A stretch of DNA of 64,000 nucleotides from assembly GCA_030374805.1 (NCBI GenBank), contig JARGSG010000189.1:310001-374000 (forward strand). Reading direction: 5' to 3'. Position numbers and translations under genes: made by a program. Below, in pieces: positions 39,097 through 49,529 of the stretch. This DNA comes from Gracilaria gracilis (taxonomy: Eukaryota; Rhodophyta; Florideophyceae; Gracilariales; Gracilariaceae). How positions within the stretch are numbered: the first letter of the stretch is position 1; every line of letters begins with the position of its first letter. The notes under the pieces are model-generated. The model did no database searches, was not told where the DNA came from, and saw only the letters and a list, made by a program, of their open reading frames with translations.

Positions 39097-39495
39097 ATGA
39101 CGCTTGCAACACGAGTAGATACTGTACATACATTTCAACGTTCGCCCCGTCTTCAGCAACTGCGTCTCACTCCAAGTCCGCCACGTTGCGTGAATACGCC
39201 ACCTCCCGCATCCCTTGGCGCTGCTTCAATGTATTCTCCATTGCGCAATACGGAAAAGCCCCTTCACTCTGCTGCTAATCTCCATATCACCCCACCGCCA
39301 CACGCCCGACATAAAAACATCTCCAGTGCCAAAAGCACCGCTCACAGTCAACCACCACAGCCACTCTTGTTTCCGTGCCGACCCTCTTCAAACCCGTCCT
39401 TCGAGAGTCACGTCAGCCGAACATCAAAGGAATACGCAAATACGAAGCCTGTCCCCCGAACGCGCCCACCATCCTTCGCCAGATCAGCAGCTTAA
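39097..39495 (+). CDS. Possible Ser/Pro-rich basic protein
   Basis: ATG 39097 opens a 132-codon frame (MTLATRVDTVHTFQRSPRLQ) rich in Ser, Pro, Arg and His, with no domain. It may be coding or chance. The only support is its length in a region of falling GC content. Confidence 0.2.
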   Translation: MTLATRVDTVHTFQRSPRLQQLRLTPSPPRCVNTPPPASLGAASMYSPLRNTEKPLHSAANLHITPPPHARHKNISSAKSTAHSQPPQPLLFPCRPSSNPSFESHVSRTSKEYANTKPVPRTRPPSFARSAA

Positions 39496-40199
39496 CAAGC
39501 GCGTAAAGCGGCGTAACAACGGTCCATTTCCAGCGCACAAACGGCTTTTGAAAAGAAAAAAAAGTGTGCAATGCCGTAGCAGGGAATGACTATGTCGCTT
39601 GTTTAGGCCACTGCGGACATATCGCTTTCCCTCAGAGAACACACAACTCTCAAGTAGCCTCTTTCCAGCCAATAGTTCGTTTGTCGAAGCGCTGTGGGCC
39701 GTGATCGCGAGGTGCAAACGGTTTGGAAGCACACTTCATAGCCTCCACATGCCATGTAACAGTTTGAAAACATATAACATGAAGGAGGATAGGTATTCTG
39801 TTTCGCATTCAGCGCAGCATTGGTCCCCGAAGCGTTGAAAACGCTTAACCACGCTCTCCTGAAAGCACTCTTCCTCAAAAACACGTGAAGCTTCAGACTC
39901 GCTGTTGAACCCAGTAGAGCCAGAGATCAAACCAAATATGCTCGAGTCACCTATCCAAATGGAACTTGTGGTTCGTATTCACATACTCCAGGATACGTTC
40001 TTCCACCTTTGTTGCTCTCCTCTCTGAGCGCATACTTCTATTCCGCATGACGTCGAGCTCATGTCAAGGTCGCTCAACAAATGCTCCCCAATTGTCCATA
40101 TCAGGCATAATCTTCATCCCATACTCCAACTCTACCGATGCCTATCCCACTGCGCCAATTTCTCGTTACTCCAGAAAGCATGAACTCCGCAAGTGTATC
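39496..40199. other. Intergenic stretch, nothing recognised
   Basis: Short frames on both strands only. The duplicated region starts at about 40200. Confidence 0.5.
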
Positions 40200-40617
40200 C
40201 TGGTGGAATTCTTGAAGACTCAATTGAAGTTTTTCATCACGGCGGCCGGTTGTAGTATCCACGTCTACTAACCAAGGGCCCTCAGTCCGTCAAGCACAAT
40301 GTCGCTCAGTGTTACTGATGGTAATCTGCGGCTCATGTGCCTCCACCCCCGCCAAATTACGACACCCTACTTCACTTCACGCTGCAATTGACCTCGCCCG
40401 TACACTTTTCACAACTGTTGTTTCTAAGCGATTGCAGGTCGACACAACTTGCGTTAAATAGCCGAACTCCCATCCACACGAGCATCATCAAGCTGCCCTC
40501 CAGAGCTGCCCGAAACAGTTCTGCTCTCCACCAACCACAGACTCCAACCATCTGCCAACCATCTGCCAACCATCTGCAAACCATCACGTCTGCTCAATCT
40601 AGCTATCAGCAACTGCC

Positions 40618-41361
40618 ATGTTCAAGATGGCTGTATCTTGGCTTTCCTTCCCCGCATGCTTCAAGGATACTATGCCACCTGTTGATGCCGGCATATCTGT
40701 TGTCGATGGGAAGAACATTGAACCTGAGGCGTCCAAGACTTGGAATTGGATCAGGGGTTGGTTTTCAGTTCGAAAAGCTCCAACCTTGGACAGCGAGGAA
40801 GCTCCTCTTCTCAAGCCAAGGTTTCCGGATGTCCGGCGCCAAGGCCGATCCACCCCCTATCCCGTGAGACCCAAAAAGTATCACACCCGGGTCTCTCCGG
40901 TACAAGGTCACAACGAAGCAGCCAGACGAGGAGGAGCTCACAACCTCCCGGTACCATACGAGCCATATCAAGAATGGTGTGGCTCTTCTATCGAGGAATG
41001 CAATAGCATCTGTGCCTATGGATGTCAATACGGGGACGATTGCGAGTGGAGTGGAAGGCCCCTGGCGCCGGCCCAAATATGGAAGAATGAATGCTGTAAT
41101 TCAGAAGACGGCGATTCATTTGCAACGGCGTTGGACCACGTTGCGGCGGAGAAAGCGGTTGGAACACACACCCAACTCGGAGCTATCAACTCTAACAGTT
41201 CAGGGATCTGGATCTCGTCTGTAACTGCAGGTGAACAGACCGCAGGAAAGGATCCGACGAAAGGATATGAGGTGCAGCCACTTGCATTCACAGCGTTCAA
41301 AAGGAAAGTGAAGGCATTCTGTGCCAAGGTTGGAAGAGGAAGAAAGCAGCAGATGACCTAG
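40618..41361 (+). CDS. 247-residue protein of unknown function, copy 1
   Basis: It starts at ATG 40618 in a good context (CTGCCATG). It shares all but about eleven residues with copy 2 at 43776. The N-terminal 25 residues are mildly hydrophobic (MFKMAVSWLSFPACF) but lack a classical signal peptide. The middle is basic/Pro-rich (RRQGRSTPYPVRPKKYH). A compact Cys cluster follows (WCGSSIEECNSICAYGCQYG, then DCEW and ECCN), and the C-terminus is basic (GRGRKQQ). The coding part is much better conserved between copies than the flanks, which argues that both are, or recently were, under selection. No known family; the Cys cluster could be a small disulphide or metal-binding module. Confidence 0.6.
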   Translation: MFKMAVSWLSFPACFKDTMPPVDAGISVVDGKNIEPEASKTWNWIRGWFSVRKAPTLDSEEAPLLKPRFPDVRRQGRSTPYPVRPKKYHTRVSPVQGHNEAARRGGAHNLPVPYEPYQEWCGSSIEECNSICAYGCQYGDDCEWSGRPLAPAQIWKNECCNSEDGDSFATALDHVAAEKAVGTHTQLGAINSNSSGIWISSVTAGEQTAGKDPTKGYEVQPLAFTAFKRKVKAFCAKVGRGRKQQMT

Positions 41362-41394
41362 AGTTTCGCCCTCGACATCTCCACCCCCACCTCT

Positions 41395-41510
41395 GCTCCT
41401 CCCTCACCACCCCCTGCCCTCTCCAACCCCCCCACTGCCCTCTCCAACCCCCCCACTGCCCTCTCCAACCCCCCCCCACTGCCCTCTCCAACCCCCCCCC
41501 CAATCCCCTC
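41395..41510. repeat. C-rich tandem repeats in the 3' flank of copy 1
   Basis: At least four units of CACTGCCCTCTCCAACCCCC type, about 21 bases each. In copy 2 the same place holds a long C run (about 44568-44586). Confidence 0.9.
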
Positions 41511-43187
41511 CCTCCCTCACGAGCCTGACAAAAGCTATTGACCCCAAGGCTGGCCCAACTGCACACAACTCACGCGTTCCAAACCCACACCTAACTCGTA
41601 ACCACACCTTATGATGATAACGAGAGGACGTAGCGAACGGAAAAGAAAAGAAAACGCCCAAAAGCATTTGTAAAGTGTAAACATTCTTGGTATATGTGTT
41701 CCATCTGTCGTGTGGACAGTAAAACGGCGTAACAGCGCTTCGCCATCAACCGCAAAGGCCATGTTCAATGTGTGCGTGCGAGGCTTTTATGATTGAGCCT
41801 GAACGTGACGCGATCGAACTGGAATAAAATCAAGAGAATGAATAATGTACATCCGTACGACAATGAAGGCCGTACGCCCAGCGGTTTGAGTCCAGTGTTC
41901 CCCTCGACATGTTGTCCAATCTGGTCCCATACCTTCAGAAGGTAAGCGCTGTAGCAAGTCCAACAACGGACGATGGCGGATCATCCGCATACAAGGCCGT
42001 CAAGCGCTCCGTAAACTTTACCGCAGCGCTATCGCTCTGGCCGCAGCGCACGGCGTCGAGCTCAGCTGGTGGGAGCGCAGGCGGCAGGTGGACGCAACGA
42101 GCGGCACACACGTGCGGCTGCACACGTGACACATTACAGTTCGAAGAGCAGCAGCCATCAGATTCGAGCTGAGCGCATCTGATTGGTTGGCGCACTTGAC
42201 AAGATCTTACGTAATGATCTGGCGAACGCCAAGCCGTCCTTTCCATGATCTCCTCCCCTGATCGGCTCCCTCATTGCCGTAACATCCACTCGCCACCGTC
42301 CCCTCTCCGTTGGCGGAGTCAGGAGGCAGGTGCATCTTCGAGATGGGATTGTGTTGGACTATCACTGCTAGAGTTCCAGCTCGTGGTAAATATAGCGCAC
42401 ACCAGTGAACAACCTTCAAGCTTGAGAGAACACGATCGGACGTTGCCTGCCGCTGAATGGAGCAGGTATGTACCACGGGCACCACCGCTACGTTTCATCT
42501 CTAAGACGTTGATCAATTTGCCGCTTTTTGTTCTCAATTCCGGAGGGGATCAGTGTCGCAGCGTCAGCGCGGAGTAGTACCATATTAACGCTACCATCTT
42601 TGTGTCAAAAGTCATTTTCGGCACACAGACCTTGAGCAAGTATTGATGTGATGCAAACGAGCCGTCGAAAGAACATATACGAATTCTACCGCTTGATTTT
42701 GGGACTGCTGTACTGATCACTATGTTGCATGGATAAGCAGGTACATGATCTCGAAATACGTTGTTAAGATCAAGACCAAACTACTTGCACACCGCTTTCA
42801 AAGTGAAGGAGGGTTCCTTATTTCGTTGTTCCTTGACAAGTGCTGTTATTCGTCTGTTCCTCGCATTTTCTTATTCGGTTTCTCGGTCTACTCTCCGTGC
42901 CGCCTAAGTTCCACAGAACTTCATGCATTGTTCGAATTTAACATAGGTCACCCGGCAAGGTGACGTATAATTCGAGCAATCCATGGGGTTTATGGCGACA
43001 TGCATCTGGTTGCCGTGACTGCTGTTCAAGTGCTGTACATGTGGCTCTTTTGCTCACGTCGCATACGTTCCGGGGATTTCCAGCCGTCGTAGATACTCGT
43101 CTTGTACACTATCTTCTGCCTAGCAATCGTTTCCTTTTGCAAACCACAAACCCACACCATCTTTTGACCAAAAAGAAGACGCAAACA
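41511..43187. other. Spacer of duplication unit 1
   Basis: Noncoding as far as can be seen. It contains a block also present in unit 2 (GCGGCACACACGTGCGGCTG near 42100 and 45225) with two CACGTG boxes, and the motif GGGATTGTGTTGGACTATCA (42341 and 45450). Confidence 0.5.
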
Positions 43188-43373
43188 ATGTTGGCAGCTT
43201 TCTATGTACTGGATAGTGTCATGGCAATAGCCATGACAAGATTAATAATGGGGTACGCTACTACGCTAAGCGGGCAGGGAAACTGCGAGTGCAAAGGAGT
43301 AGTTCCACAGGATTTGGATTTGGGAGTGACCTCAAGCCACTATAGTCACATTGTATCCTGGTGGTATCCTTGA
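43188..43373 (+). CDS. Small ORF conserved in both duplication units, copy 1
   Basis: ATG 43188 (MLAAFYVLDSVMAIAMTRLI) gives about 61 codons. The same frame in unit 2 (46042) carries about two dozen base changes over 150 bases, many silent or conservative, and no frameshift for the first 48 codons. It could be a small membrane or secreted peptide. The two copies end differently because the unit boundary falls here. Confidence 0.3.
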   Translation: MLAAFYVLDSVMAIAMTRLIMGYATTLSGQGNCECKGVVPQDLDLGVTSSHYSHIVSWWYP

Positions 43374-43775
43374 AGACTCAATTGAAGTTTTTCATCACGG
43401 CGGCCGGTTATCGTAACCACGTCTACTAACCCAGGGCCCGCAGTCTGTCAAGCACAATGTCGCTCAGTGTTACTGATGGTAATCTGCGGCTCATGTGCCT
43501 CCACCCCCGCCAAATTACGACACCCTACTTCACTTCACGCTGCAATTGACCTCGCCCGTACACTTTTCACAACTGTTGTTTCTAAGCGATTTTGGATCGA
43601 CACAACTTGCGTTAAATAGGCCAACTCCCATCCACACGAGCATCATCAAGCTGCCCTCCAGAGCTGCCCGAAACAGTTCTGCTCTCCACCAACCACAGAC
43701 TCCAACCATCTGCCAACCATCTGCCAACCATCTGCAAACCATCACGTCTGCTCAATCTAGCTATCAGCAACTGCC

Positions 43776-44519
43776 ATGTTCAAGATGGCTGTATCTTGGC
43801 TTTCCTTCCCCGCATGCTTCAAGGATACTATGCCACCTGTTGATGCCGGCATATCTGTTGTCGATGGGAAGAACATTGAACCTGAGGCGTCCAAGACTTG
43901 GAATTGGATCAGGAGTTGGTTTTCAGTTCGAAAAGCTCCAACCTTGGACAGCGAGGAAGCTCCTCTTCTCAAGCCAAGGTTTCCGGATGTCCGGCGCCAA
44001 GCCCGATCCACTCCCTATCCCGTGAGACCCAAAAAGTATCACACCCGGGTCTCTCCGGTACAAGGTCACAACGAAGCAGCCAGACGAGGAGGAGCTCACA
44101 ACCTCCCGGTACCATACGAGCCATATCAAGAATGGTGTGGCTCTTCTATCGAGGAATGCAATAGCATCTGTGCCTATGGATGTCAATACGGGGACGATTG
44201 CGAGTGGAGTGGAAGGCCCCTGGCGCCGGCCCAAATATGGAAGAATGAATGCTGTAATTCAGAAGACGGCGATTCATTTGCAACGGCGTTGGACCACGTT
44301 GTGGCGGAGAAAGCGGTTGGAACACACATCCAACTCGGAGCTATCAACTCTAGCAGTTCAGGGATCTGGATCTCGTCTGTAACTGCAGGTGAACAGACCG
44401 CAGGTAAAGATCCAAGGAAAGGATATGAGGTGCAGCCACTTCCATTTACAGCGTTCAAAAGGAAAGTGAATGCATTCTGTGCCAAGTTTGGAAGAGGAAG
44501 AAAGCAACAGACGAACTAG
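43776..44519 (+). CDS. 247-residue protein of unknown function, copy 2
   Basis: Same length and start context as copy 1. The substitutions are scattered (for example RGWF/RSWF, VAAEKAV/VVAEKAV, KDPTKGYE/KDPRKGYE, last residues QQMT/QQTN). All Cys of the central cluster are kept. Intact, so the duplication has not yet produced an obvious pseudogene. Confidence 0.6.
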   Translation: MFKMAVSWLSFPACFKDTMPPVDAGISVVDGKNIEPEASKTWNWIRSWFSVRKAPTLDSEEAPLLKPRFPDVRRQARSTPYPVRPKKYHTRVSPVQGHNEAARRGGAHNLPVPYEPYQEWCGSSIEECNSICAYGCQYGDDCEWSGRPLAPAQIWKNECCNSEDGDSFATALDHVVAEKAVGTHIQLGAINSSSSGIWISSVTAGEQTAGKDPRKGYEVQPLPFTAFKRKVNAFCAKFGRGRKQQTN

Positions 44520-44586
44520 AGTTTCGCGCTCGACATCTCCACCCCCGCTTCTGCTCCTCCCTCACCGCCCCCCCCCCCCCCCCCCC

Positions 44587-46041
44587 CTCTCCAACTCCCC
44601 TCTACTCCACTCCCTCCCTCACGAGCTTGACAAAAGCTATTGACCCCAAGGCTTGCTTCAGCTTCACAAAACTCATGCATTCCAACCCCACACCCAATTG
44701 TTAACGCCCACACCTCATGGTGATAACGAGAGAACGTAGCGAACAAAAAAGAAAAAAAGAACACCCAAAGCATTTGTAAAGTGTAAACATTCTTGATGTA
44801 TGTGTTGTGTTTTTCGTATGAGCGGTCTGTTCATCATAGCTTGTGTAGTTTGAACGCAAAACGGCGTAACAATTCTTCGCCATCAACCGCCGAGACCATA
44901 CTCAATGTCTGCGTGCGAGCCTTGTATGGTTGAGCCTGAACTTGATGCGATCGAACTAGAATAGAATCAAGAGAATGAAAAATGTACTTCCGTACGGCAA
45001 CGAAGCGCATATGGCCAGCGGTTTGAGTCAAACGCTCGTCTCGACATGTTTACCGTATCCGATTTTGGCCCCCTACCTTCTGAACGTAGGCGCTGTAGCA
45101 AGTCCAATAACGGACGATGGCGGATGATACGTAGTGTACACGGCCGTCAAGCGCTCCGTAACCTTCACCGAGCGCCCGGCGTCGAGCTCAGCAGGTGGGA
45201 GAGCAGGTGGGAGGTCGACTCAGCGAGCGGCACACACGTGCGGCTGCACACGTGACACATTACAGTTCGAAGAGCAGCAGCCATCAGATTCGGGCTGGGC
45301 GCATCTGATTGGCTGGCGCATGTGACAAGATCTTACGTATTGATCTGGCGATGGCCAAGCCGCTCTCTCCCTCATCTCTCCCGCCGATCCGCTCCCTCAT
45401 TTCCGTATCTTGCTTACCTTGGCGGAGTCAGGAGCCATGTGCATCTTCGAGATGGGATTGTGTTGGACTATCACTGCGAGTGTCCCAGCTCCTGGTAAAT
45501 AGCCTGCAAGCTGGATGAAGTCGGTACTATGAACACCAACGCTAACGTTTCATCGTTAGGACGTTGATCACTTTGCCTCTTTCTGCTCCCAGTGCCAGAG
45601 GGGGTCAGTGTCGCAGCGTCAACGTCGATGAGTACCCTACCAACCCCACATTCTTTTTGTCAAAGGTCATTTTAGGTACACAGGTCTTGAGATATTATTG
45701 ATTTTGCTGTGATGCAAACGAGCCGTCAAAGGAACATATACGAGTTCTACCGCTTGATTTTGGGACTGTTATGCTGATCACTATGTTACATGGATAAGCC
45801 GGTACATGATCTCGAACGACGTTGTTAAGATCGAGACCAAACTACTTGCACACCACTTTCGAAGTGACAGATGGTTCCTATTTCATTGTTCCTTTTACAA
45901 GTAGCTCTTTTGCTCAGGTCGCATACGTTTCGGGACTTACAGCAGTCGTAATCGTGTTGGACACCTTCTTCTTCTCAACAATCGTTTCTATTCGCAAACC
46001 ACAAACTCACCCCACCTTTTGATCAAAAGAATATGCAAACA
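44587..46041. other. Spacer of duplication unit 2
   Basis: Counterpart of 41511-43187, with the same CACGTG-bearing block and no recognisable gene. Confidence 0.5.
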
Positions 46042-46290
46042 ATGTTGGCAGCTTTCTATGTACTGGATGGCATCATGACAATAGCCATGACCAGAATATT
46101 AATGGAGTGCTCTCCAACGCTAAGCGGGCAGGGAAACCACGATTGTAATGGAGTAGTTCCACAGAATTTGGACTTTGAGATGTCCTCAAGTCACCGGGGT
46201 CTACAGCCGGATACTTCCCGAAGCAGGCGTGGCGCACCAACTTTCACGGCTCGAAGCCAATACCGGTTTCGATGCGAAGGATTCGTATGA
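46042..46290 (+). CDS. Small ORF conserved in both duplication units, copy 2
   Basis: ATG 46042 (MLAAFYVLDGIMTIAMTRIL). The first 48 or so codons match copy 1 with conservative changes. After the unit boundary it runs into the left arm of the hairpin at 46225, so its C-terminus is unrelated to copy 1. Confidence 0.25.
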   Translation: MLAAFYVLDGIMTIAMTRILMECSPTLSGQGNHDCNGVVPQNLDFEMSSSHRGLQPDTSRSRRGAPTFTARSQYRFRCEGFV

Positions 46291-46350
46291 TACGGATCCT
46301 TCGTATCGACAACCGTTATTCCTTTCGAGCCGTGAAACTTGGTGCTGCTC
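46225..46350. repeat. Imperfect 60-bp-arm hairpin
   Basis: The left arm reads CACCAACTTTCACGGCTCGA then GCGAAGGATTCGTATGATACG. The reverse complement of the right arm reads CACCAAGTTTCACGGCTCGA then ACGAAGGATCCGTATCATACG. Arms are about 60 bases with almost no loop. It lies immediately after the duplication and could be a MITE remnant or a foldback small-RNA precursor. Confidence 0.8.
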
Positions 46351-46929
46351 AACTGTTCTTTATGACGTCGGGCGGTCCAAACCGATGTCTGAGTGCTGAA
46401 AAGGAGGCACAGGTTGCAGCGGGAGGCGTTGGAGTGGGAGAGCATGGAGGCAATAATCCGATCGGGAGGGAAAGACGCCGCCGCGGGAAAGTTGGACTTG
46501 CGGAGGACTACTTGCGGAGGACTGGGGCACTATCGACACGATTGTATGTTTGCTTCGAGGAAGCAGTAGAAGAGTACCAAGTGATATAATCCGAAGCCCG
46601 CATCTGTAAAGGACGGTATGAAAACACACAGCGCCTGCATTGTGCCTCGGACTGCCCAAAGTTTTGTGGCGGCACATGAACACAGTGGTTCTTTGTCAAC
46701 ATCTTTATAGAGCATATGACTGCACACAAACTTGCATTTTATTTTCCTTTCCCAACAACTTCAATTGTTCACGGTTCCAACTGTTTAGTAAATTTCATAC
46801 TCCAGGTATGTTTGTCATATCGAAAGTGTAGTGATTAATGTATGGCATTCATAATGCGCGAATTAGATAACCTAGTGTGGGAGAGCTGCCATAGTTCATC
46901 TCATGAGAAACACGTTACACTGTTACCGT

Positions 46930-47121
46930 TCATGGCAACGTCGTCATAGAGGTGATAGATGTTAATAGTAGAATAACTTGAGATTGAAAGGCAGACGGAG
47001 TCATACATAATTGCAATTGAGTGGAAGTTGTTTCCAACTTTTGTCGAGCTTTTTCGGTATTGACTTGAATCGGACCTTGATTTGTTATGCTACACTGAAC
47101 CACACCACGTGTGCCTGACAT
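46930..47121 (-). CDS. Small ORF of the inverted duplication, left copy
   Basis: ATG 47121 (MSGTRGVVQCSITNQGPIQV) gives 63 codons. The right copy at 62647-62868 keeps the frame with several replacements and a different end. Upstream the frame is also open and similar in both copies. Function unknown. Confidence 0.3.
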   Translation of the reverse strand: MSGTRGVVQCSITNQGPIQVNTEKARQKLETTSTQLQLCMTPSAFQSQVILLLTSITSMTTLP

Positions 47122-47253
47122 GGTATCCACACCGTGAGTATGTTTGCTACACAATGTTATGTCGTTTGTAATAGAGAACAGTTTGGAAAGTGTTTGTATG
47201 GCGAGTTTTTCTAAGGAACAGAGTATCTGGCATATGAAGGTAAGATAGCAACA

Positions 47254-47367
47254 CACTCAATCGAACGATCTTTGGGCCACTTCAAGTGACTGTGACATAC
47301 AACACATCTCTCAGTTGATTGCATGTCACAGTCAGGTGAAGTGGTCCAGAGATCGTTCGAATGAGCG
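47254..47367. repeat. 45-bp-stem hairpin, left arm copy
   Basis: CACTCAATCGAACGATC and then GGCCACTTCAAGTGACTGTG pair with the mirrored text up to 47367 around a loop of about 24 bases. It lies some 275 bases beyond the 3' end of the 270-residue gene. The same hairpin occurs in the right arm at 62405-62514. Confidence 0.85.
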
Positions 47368-47641
47368 AGTTATATCCACAAACTCATACCGTATACGGCT
47401 GACTCGTTTGTAGAGATAACTGCTACGATCAAAGAAAGATGGAGCGACGGAAGCAGTACCTCGCGGCACCGCACCAGTCGCCCGGAGCACCCAGTGAACA
47501 CGCCGTGAGGCGCATTCTCTAGTAGGCAGTCCAATTGGGTAACAGTGAGTCACTGTCAGTGACCACACCGCGCAAAGCGCAGCATGTGTCACAACTGGGT
47601 CCGCTGTGGGTCCGCTGTGCCATTGCAAGGCCATCAGATAC

Positions 47642-48454
47642 TCAGGCTGCCACAACCCGTTGGTAGTGCGCCTTGAGCTCCGTCACGTGGTCCAGATACG
47701 GCTGTATCCAGGACCGCAGCCGCTTGGCTGGACGGTGGTTGATGTCCTCGAGCGCAGGACGCTTCGCGGACCAGCGACGGCTGAATGGCATTTTGTAATC
47801 GCCACACCGCCGCCGCTTAGGTGCACGCTGCTCCAGCAACCCCGAAGCGGCGCGCTTGTTCCCAGCCGCGAGCGCAGGACGCGTCACGGGGCGGCGAGGA
47901 ATGAACGACATTTGATAATCGCCACACCGCTGCCGTTTGGGGGCACACTGCTCCAGCAATTCCGAAGCGGCGCGCTTGTTCCCGGTCGCGAGCGCAGGAC
48001 GCTTCGCGGGGCGGCGACGGGTGAACGACATTTGGTAATCGCCACACCGCCGCCGTTTGGGAGCACGCTGTTCCGGCAAGGCCGAAGCTGCGCGCTTGAT
48101 ACCAGGCCCGCGCCAATCAAGCTCCGTATACCACTGGTCATTGAGACGCAATTTGACGCCATCAAAGTACGACTGCTCCAGAGTTGCGCCATTGATGGGC
48201 GGCTCCGGAGTGGGATAGTCGACATCCATTGGGTCGAACGCGCTCTCACTGTGGCACGGATCTTGCGCAAAGATTTCCCCCATGACCACGTCTCTCTCTC
48301 GAGATTCCCAAGAGAGCGAAGGCACGTCCCAGAACGACATCGTGACGTCTTCCGGGTGGCACCCCCCGCGAATAGGGGCATTGGTTGGGTGAAGTAAAAG
48401 GCGGCTCGGACTGGCATCAGGTTGGAAAGAAGGTTGAAAACAACACGAACGCAT
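47642..48454 (-). CDS. NLS-repeat protein of unknown function, left copy
   Basis: ATG 48454 (MRSCCFQPSFQPDASPSRLL) gives 270 residues. The frame is open 91 codons further but without another ATG. An acidic N-terminal half (FDPMDVDYPTPEPPINGATL, then LRLNDQWYTELDWRGP) precedes three tandem repeats of about 40 residues. Each runs NKRAASELLEQRAPKRRRCG then DYQMSFTRRRPAKRPALATG, and the underlying DNA period is 120 bases. Each repeat holds two basic clusters (PKRRR and RRRPAKRPAL) like bipartite nuclear localisation signals. A final helix reads YLDHVTELKAHYQRVVAA. A nuclear or nucleic-acid-binding protein is the reasonable guess. No known family recognised. The near-identical copy is at 61331-62143. 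Confidence 0.6.
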   Translation of the reverse strand: MRSCCFQPSFQPDASPSRLLLHPTNAPIRGGCHPEDVTMSFWDVPSLSWESRERDVVMGEIFAQDPCHSESAFDPMDVDYPTPEPPINGATLEQSYFDGVKLRLNDQWYTELDWRGPGIKRAASALPEQRAPKRRRCGDYQMSFTRRRPAKRPALATGNKRAASELLEQCAPKRQRCGDYQMSFIPRRPVTRPALAAGNKRAASGLLEQRAPKRRRCGDYKMPFSRRWSAKRPALEDINHRPAKRLRSWIQPYLDHVTELKAHYQRVVAA

Positions 48455-48949
48455 TTTGGGCACGGAAAAGTAGTATCGGCTTTCTGTCAAAGACGTACTG
48501 GCGACGAGGGAAGTCGGGAGAGGCTGTGGGGGGTGTGGAGGCGGGGGTTTAGTAGAGAATTGGCTGCGGCGCGGTCGAGGCGTCGGGCTGTTAATTACAA
48601 CGAAGGGAGAAAAGGTGAGAGAGAACTTCTTTGGTACGAATGATAATTCGAAGAGTAGGACAGGTACCAAGTTATTCTTGGTGAGTGAGGAAGAGGTGTG
48701 TGTGTGAGTGAGGAAGATGTTCGTCACTTAGGCATGGGACACGGGGTACTCGTGTTTCATGGAAGCATCTCAGGCAGCACACAGGTCGTGGTGTTATTTG
48801 AGGGTGAATGACGCGTGCAGTTGGTGGTGTCGAGATGTTGAGTCTGGCGCATCAGACCGGGCTGGTCGTGTGCCGTGAATAGCAGCTTGTGCATATATTA
48901 TTGAGAAGGAGTCGGACTGAGATAAGGCTGCAATACATACCTGTACGTT

Positions 48950-49184
48950 TCTGGTGGGCGAGATGGATGCGGGCAACGGATATGGCCAAGTGAAGTGCAA
49001 GGAGGGATACTACAAATGTGAAGAAGGGCTGACGGCGTGTTTGGCGTGCGGTGCGAATTCATGCGGTACGCGAGGGTCGAGGCGCCGCGTACGAAGTGCA
49101 CGGACAAGCAGGGTGTGGTTGAGGATGGGAGCTGCAGGCCGTGTGTGGGAGGACAAGTTTAGTATGGATATTGAGCTGGAATGA
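48950..49184 (+). pseudogene. Cys-rich extracellular-type gene relic, left copy
   Basis: Reads VKCKEGYYKCEEGLTACLAC, then after a frame change CTDKQGVVEDGSCRPCVGG. This Cys spacing resembles GCC2/GCC3 or TNFR/EGF-type repeats of surface proteins. A further Cys-rich phrase (HSQCAICTGEKSRLKADDC) at 49450-49515 may be the same gene. Indels relative to the right copy and stops show decay. Antisense to nothing recognised. Confidence 0.45.
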
Positions 49185-49529
49185 TTTGGATGACGAGGAA
49201 GGATATCGCAGAACAGTTGCCAACGTGAAGCTGTGTTACTTCAGCTGTGGTGGGAATTGATTGTGTGGAAGAAGTGGCGCCAGCTGCGTGGAGTGCGCCC
49301 GGGAGAAGTGTATCTATTACAAGCGTAGCTTACCCCCGCACTATGCAATCGCATATTGTTGGCAACAATGCGAACACCGCTCCCTTTACAACGCGTTGCT
49401 GGTGTTGGAGCCAACCGGAAAGCCTAAGGGGCTCTTATAGCTTTGGCACATTCGCAGTGTGCAATCTGCACAGGTGAGAAAAGCAGACTCAAGGCGGACG
49501 ATTGTCTAAAGTACACATCTTGCGAAATG

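Larger units (their letters stand above)
40200..43353. repeat. Tandem duplication, unit 1 (about 3.15 kb)
   Basis: The text from GTATCCTGGTGG at 40196 recurs at 43350 and stays alignable, with indels, to about 43330 and 46185. It covers the 247-residue gene, its 5' leader, C-rich 3' flank, CACGTG-bearing spacer and a small ORF at the end. The leader holds a short tandem repeat (ACCATCTGCCA three times near 40545-40580). Confidence 0.9.
43354..46190. repeat. Tandem duplication, unit 2
   Basis: Direct repeat of unit 1 at an offset of about 3158 bases, slightly shorter through deletions in the noncoding parts. Confidence 0.9.
46773..49310. repeat. Large inverted duplication, left arm
   Basis: From GGTTCCAACTGTTTAG at 46773 to about 49310 the sequence matches, in reverse orientation, the right arm at about 60500-62996. 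Identity looks very high in the 270-residue gene and lower toward both ends. Confidence 0.9.
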
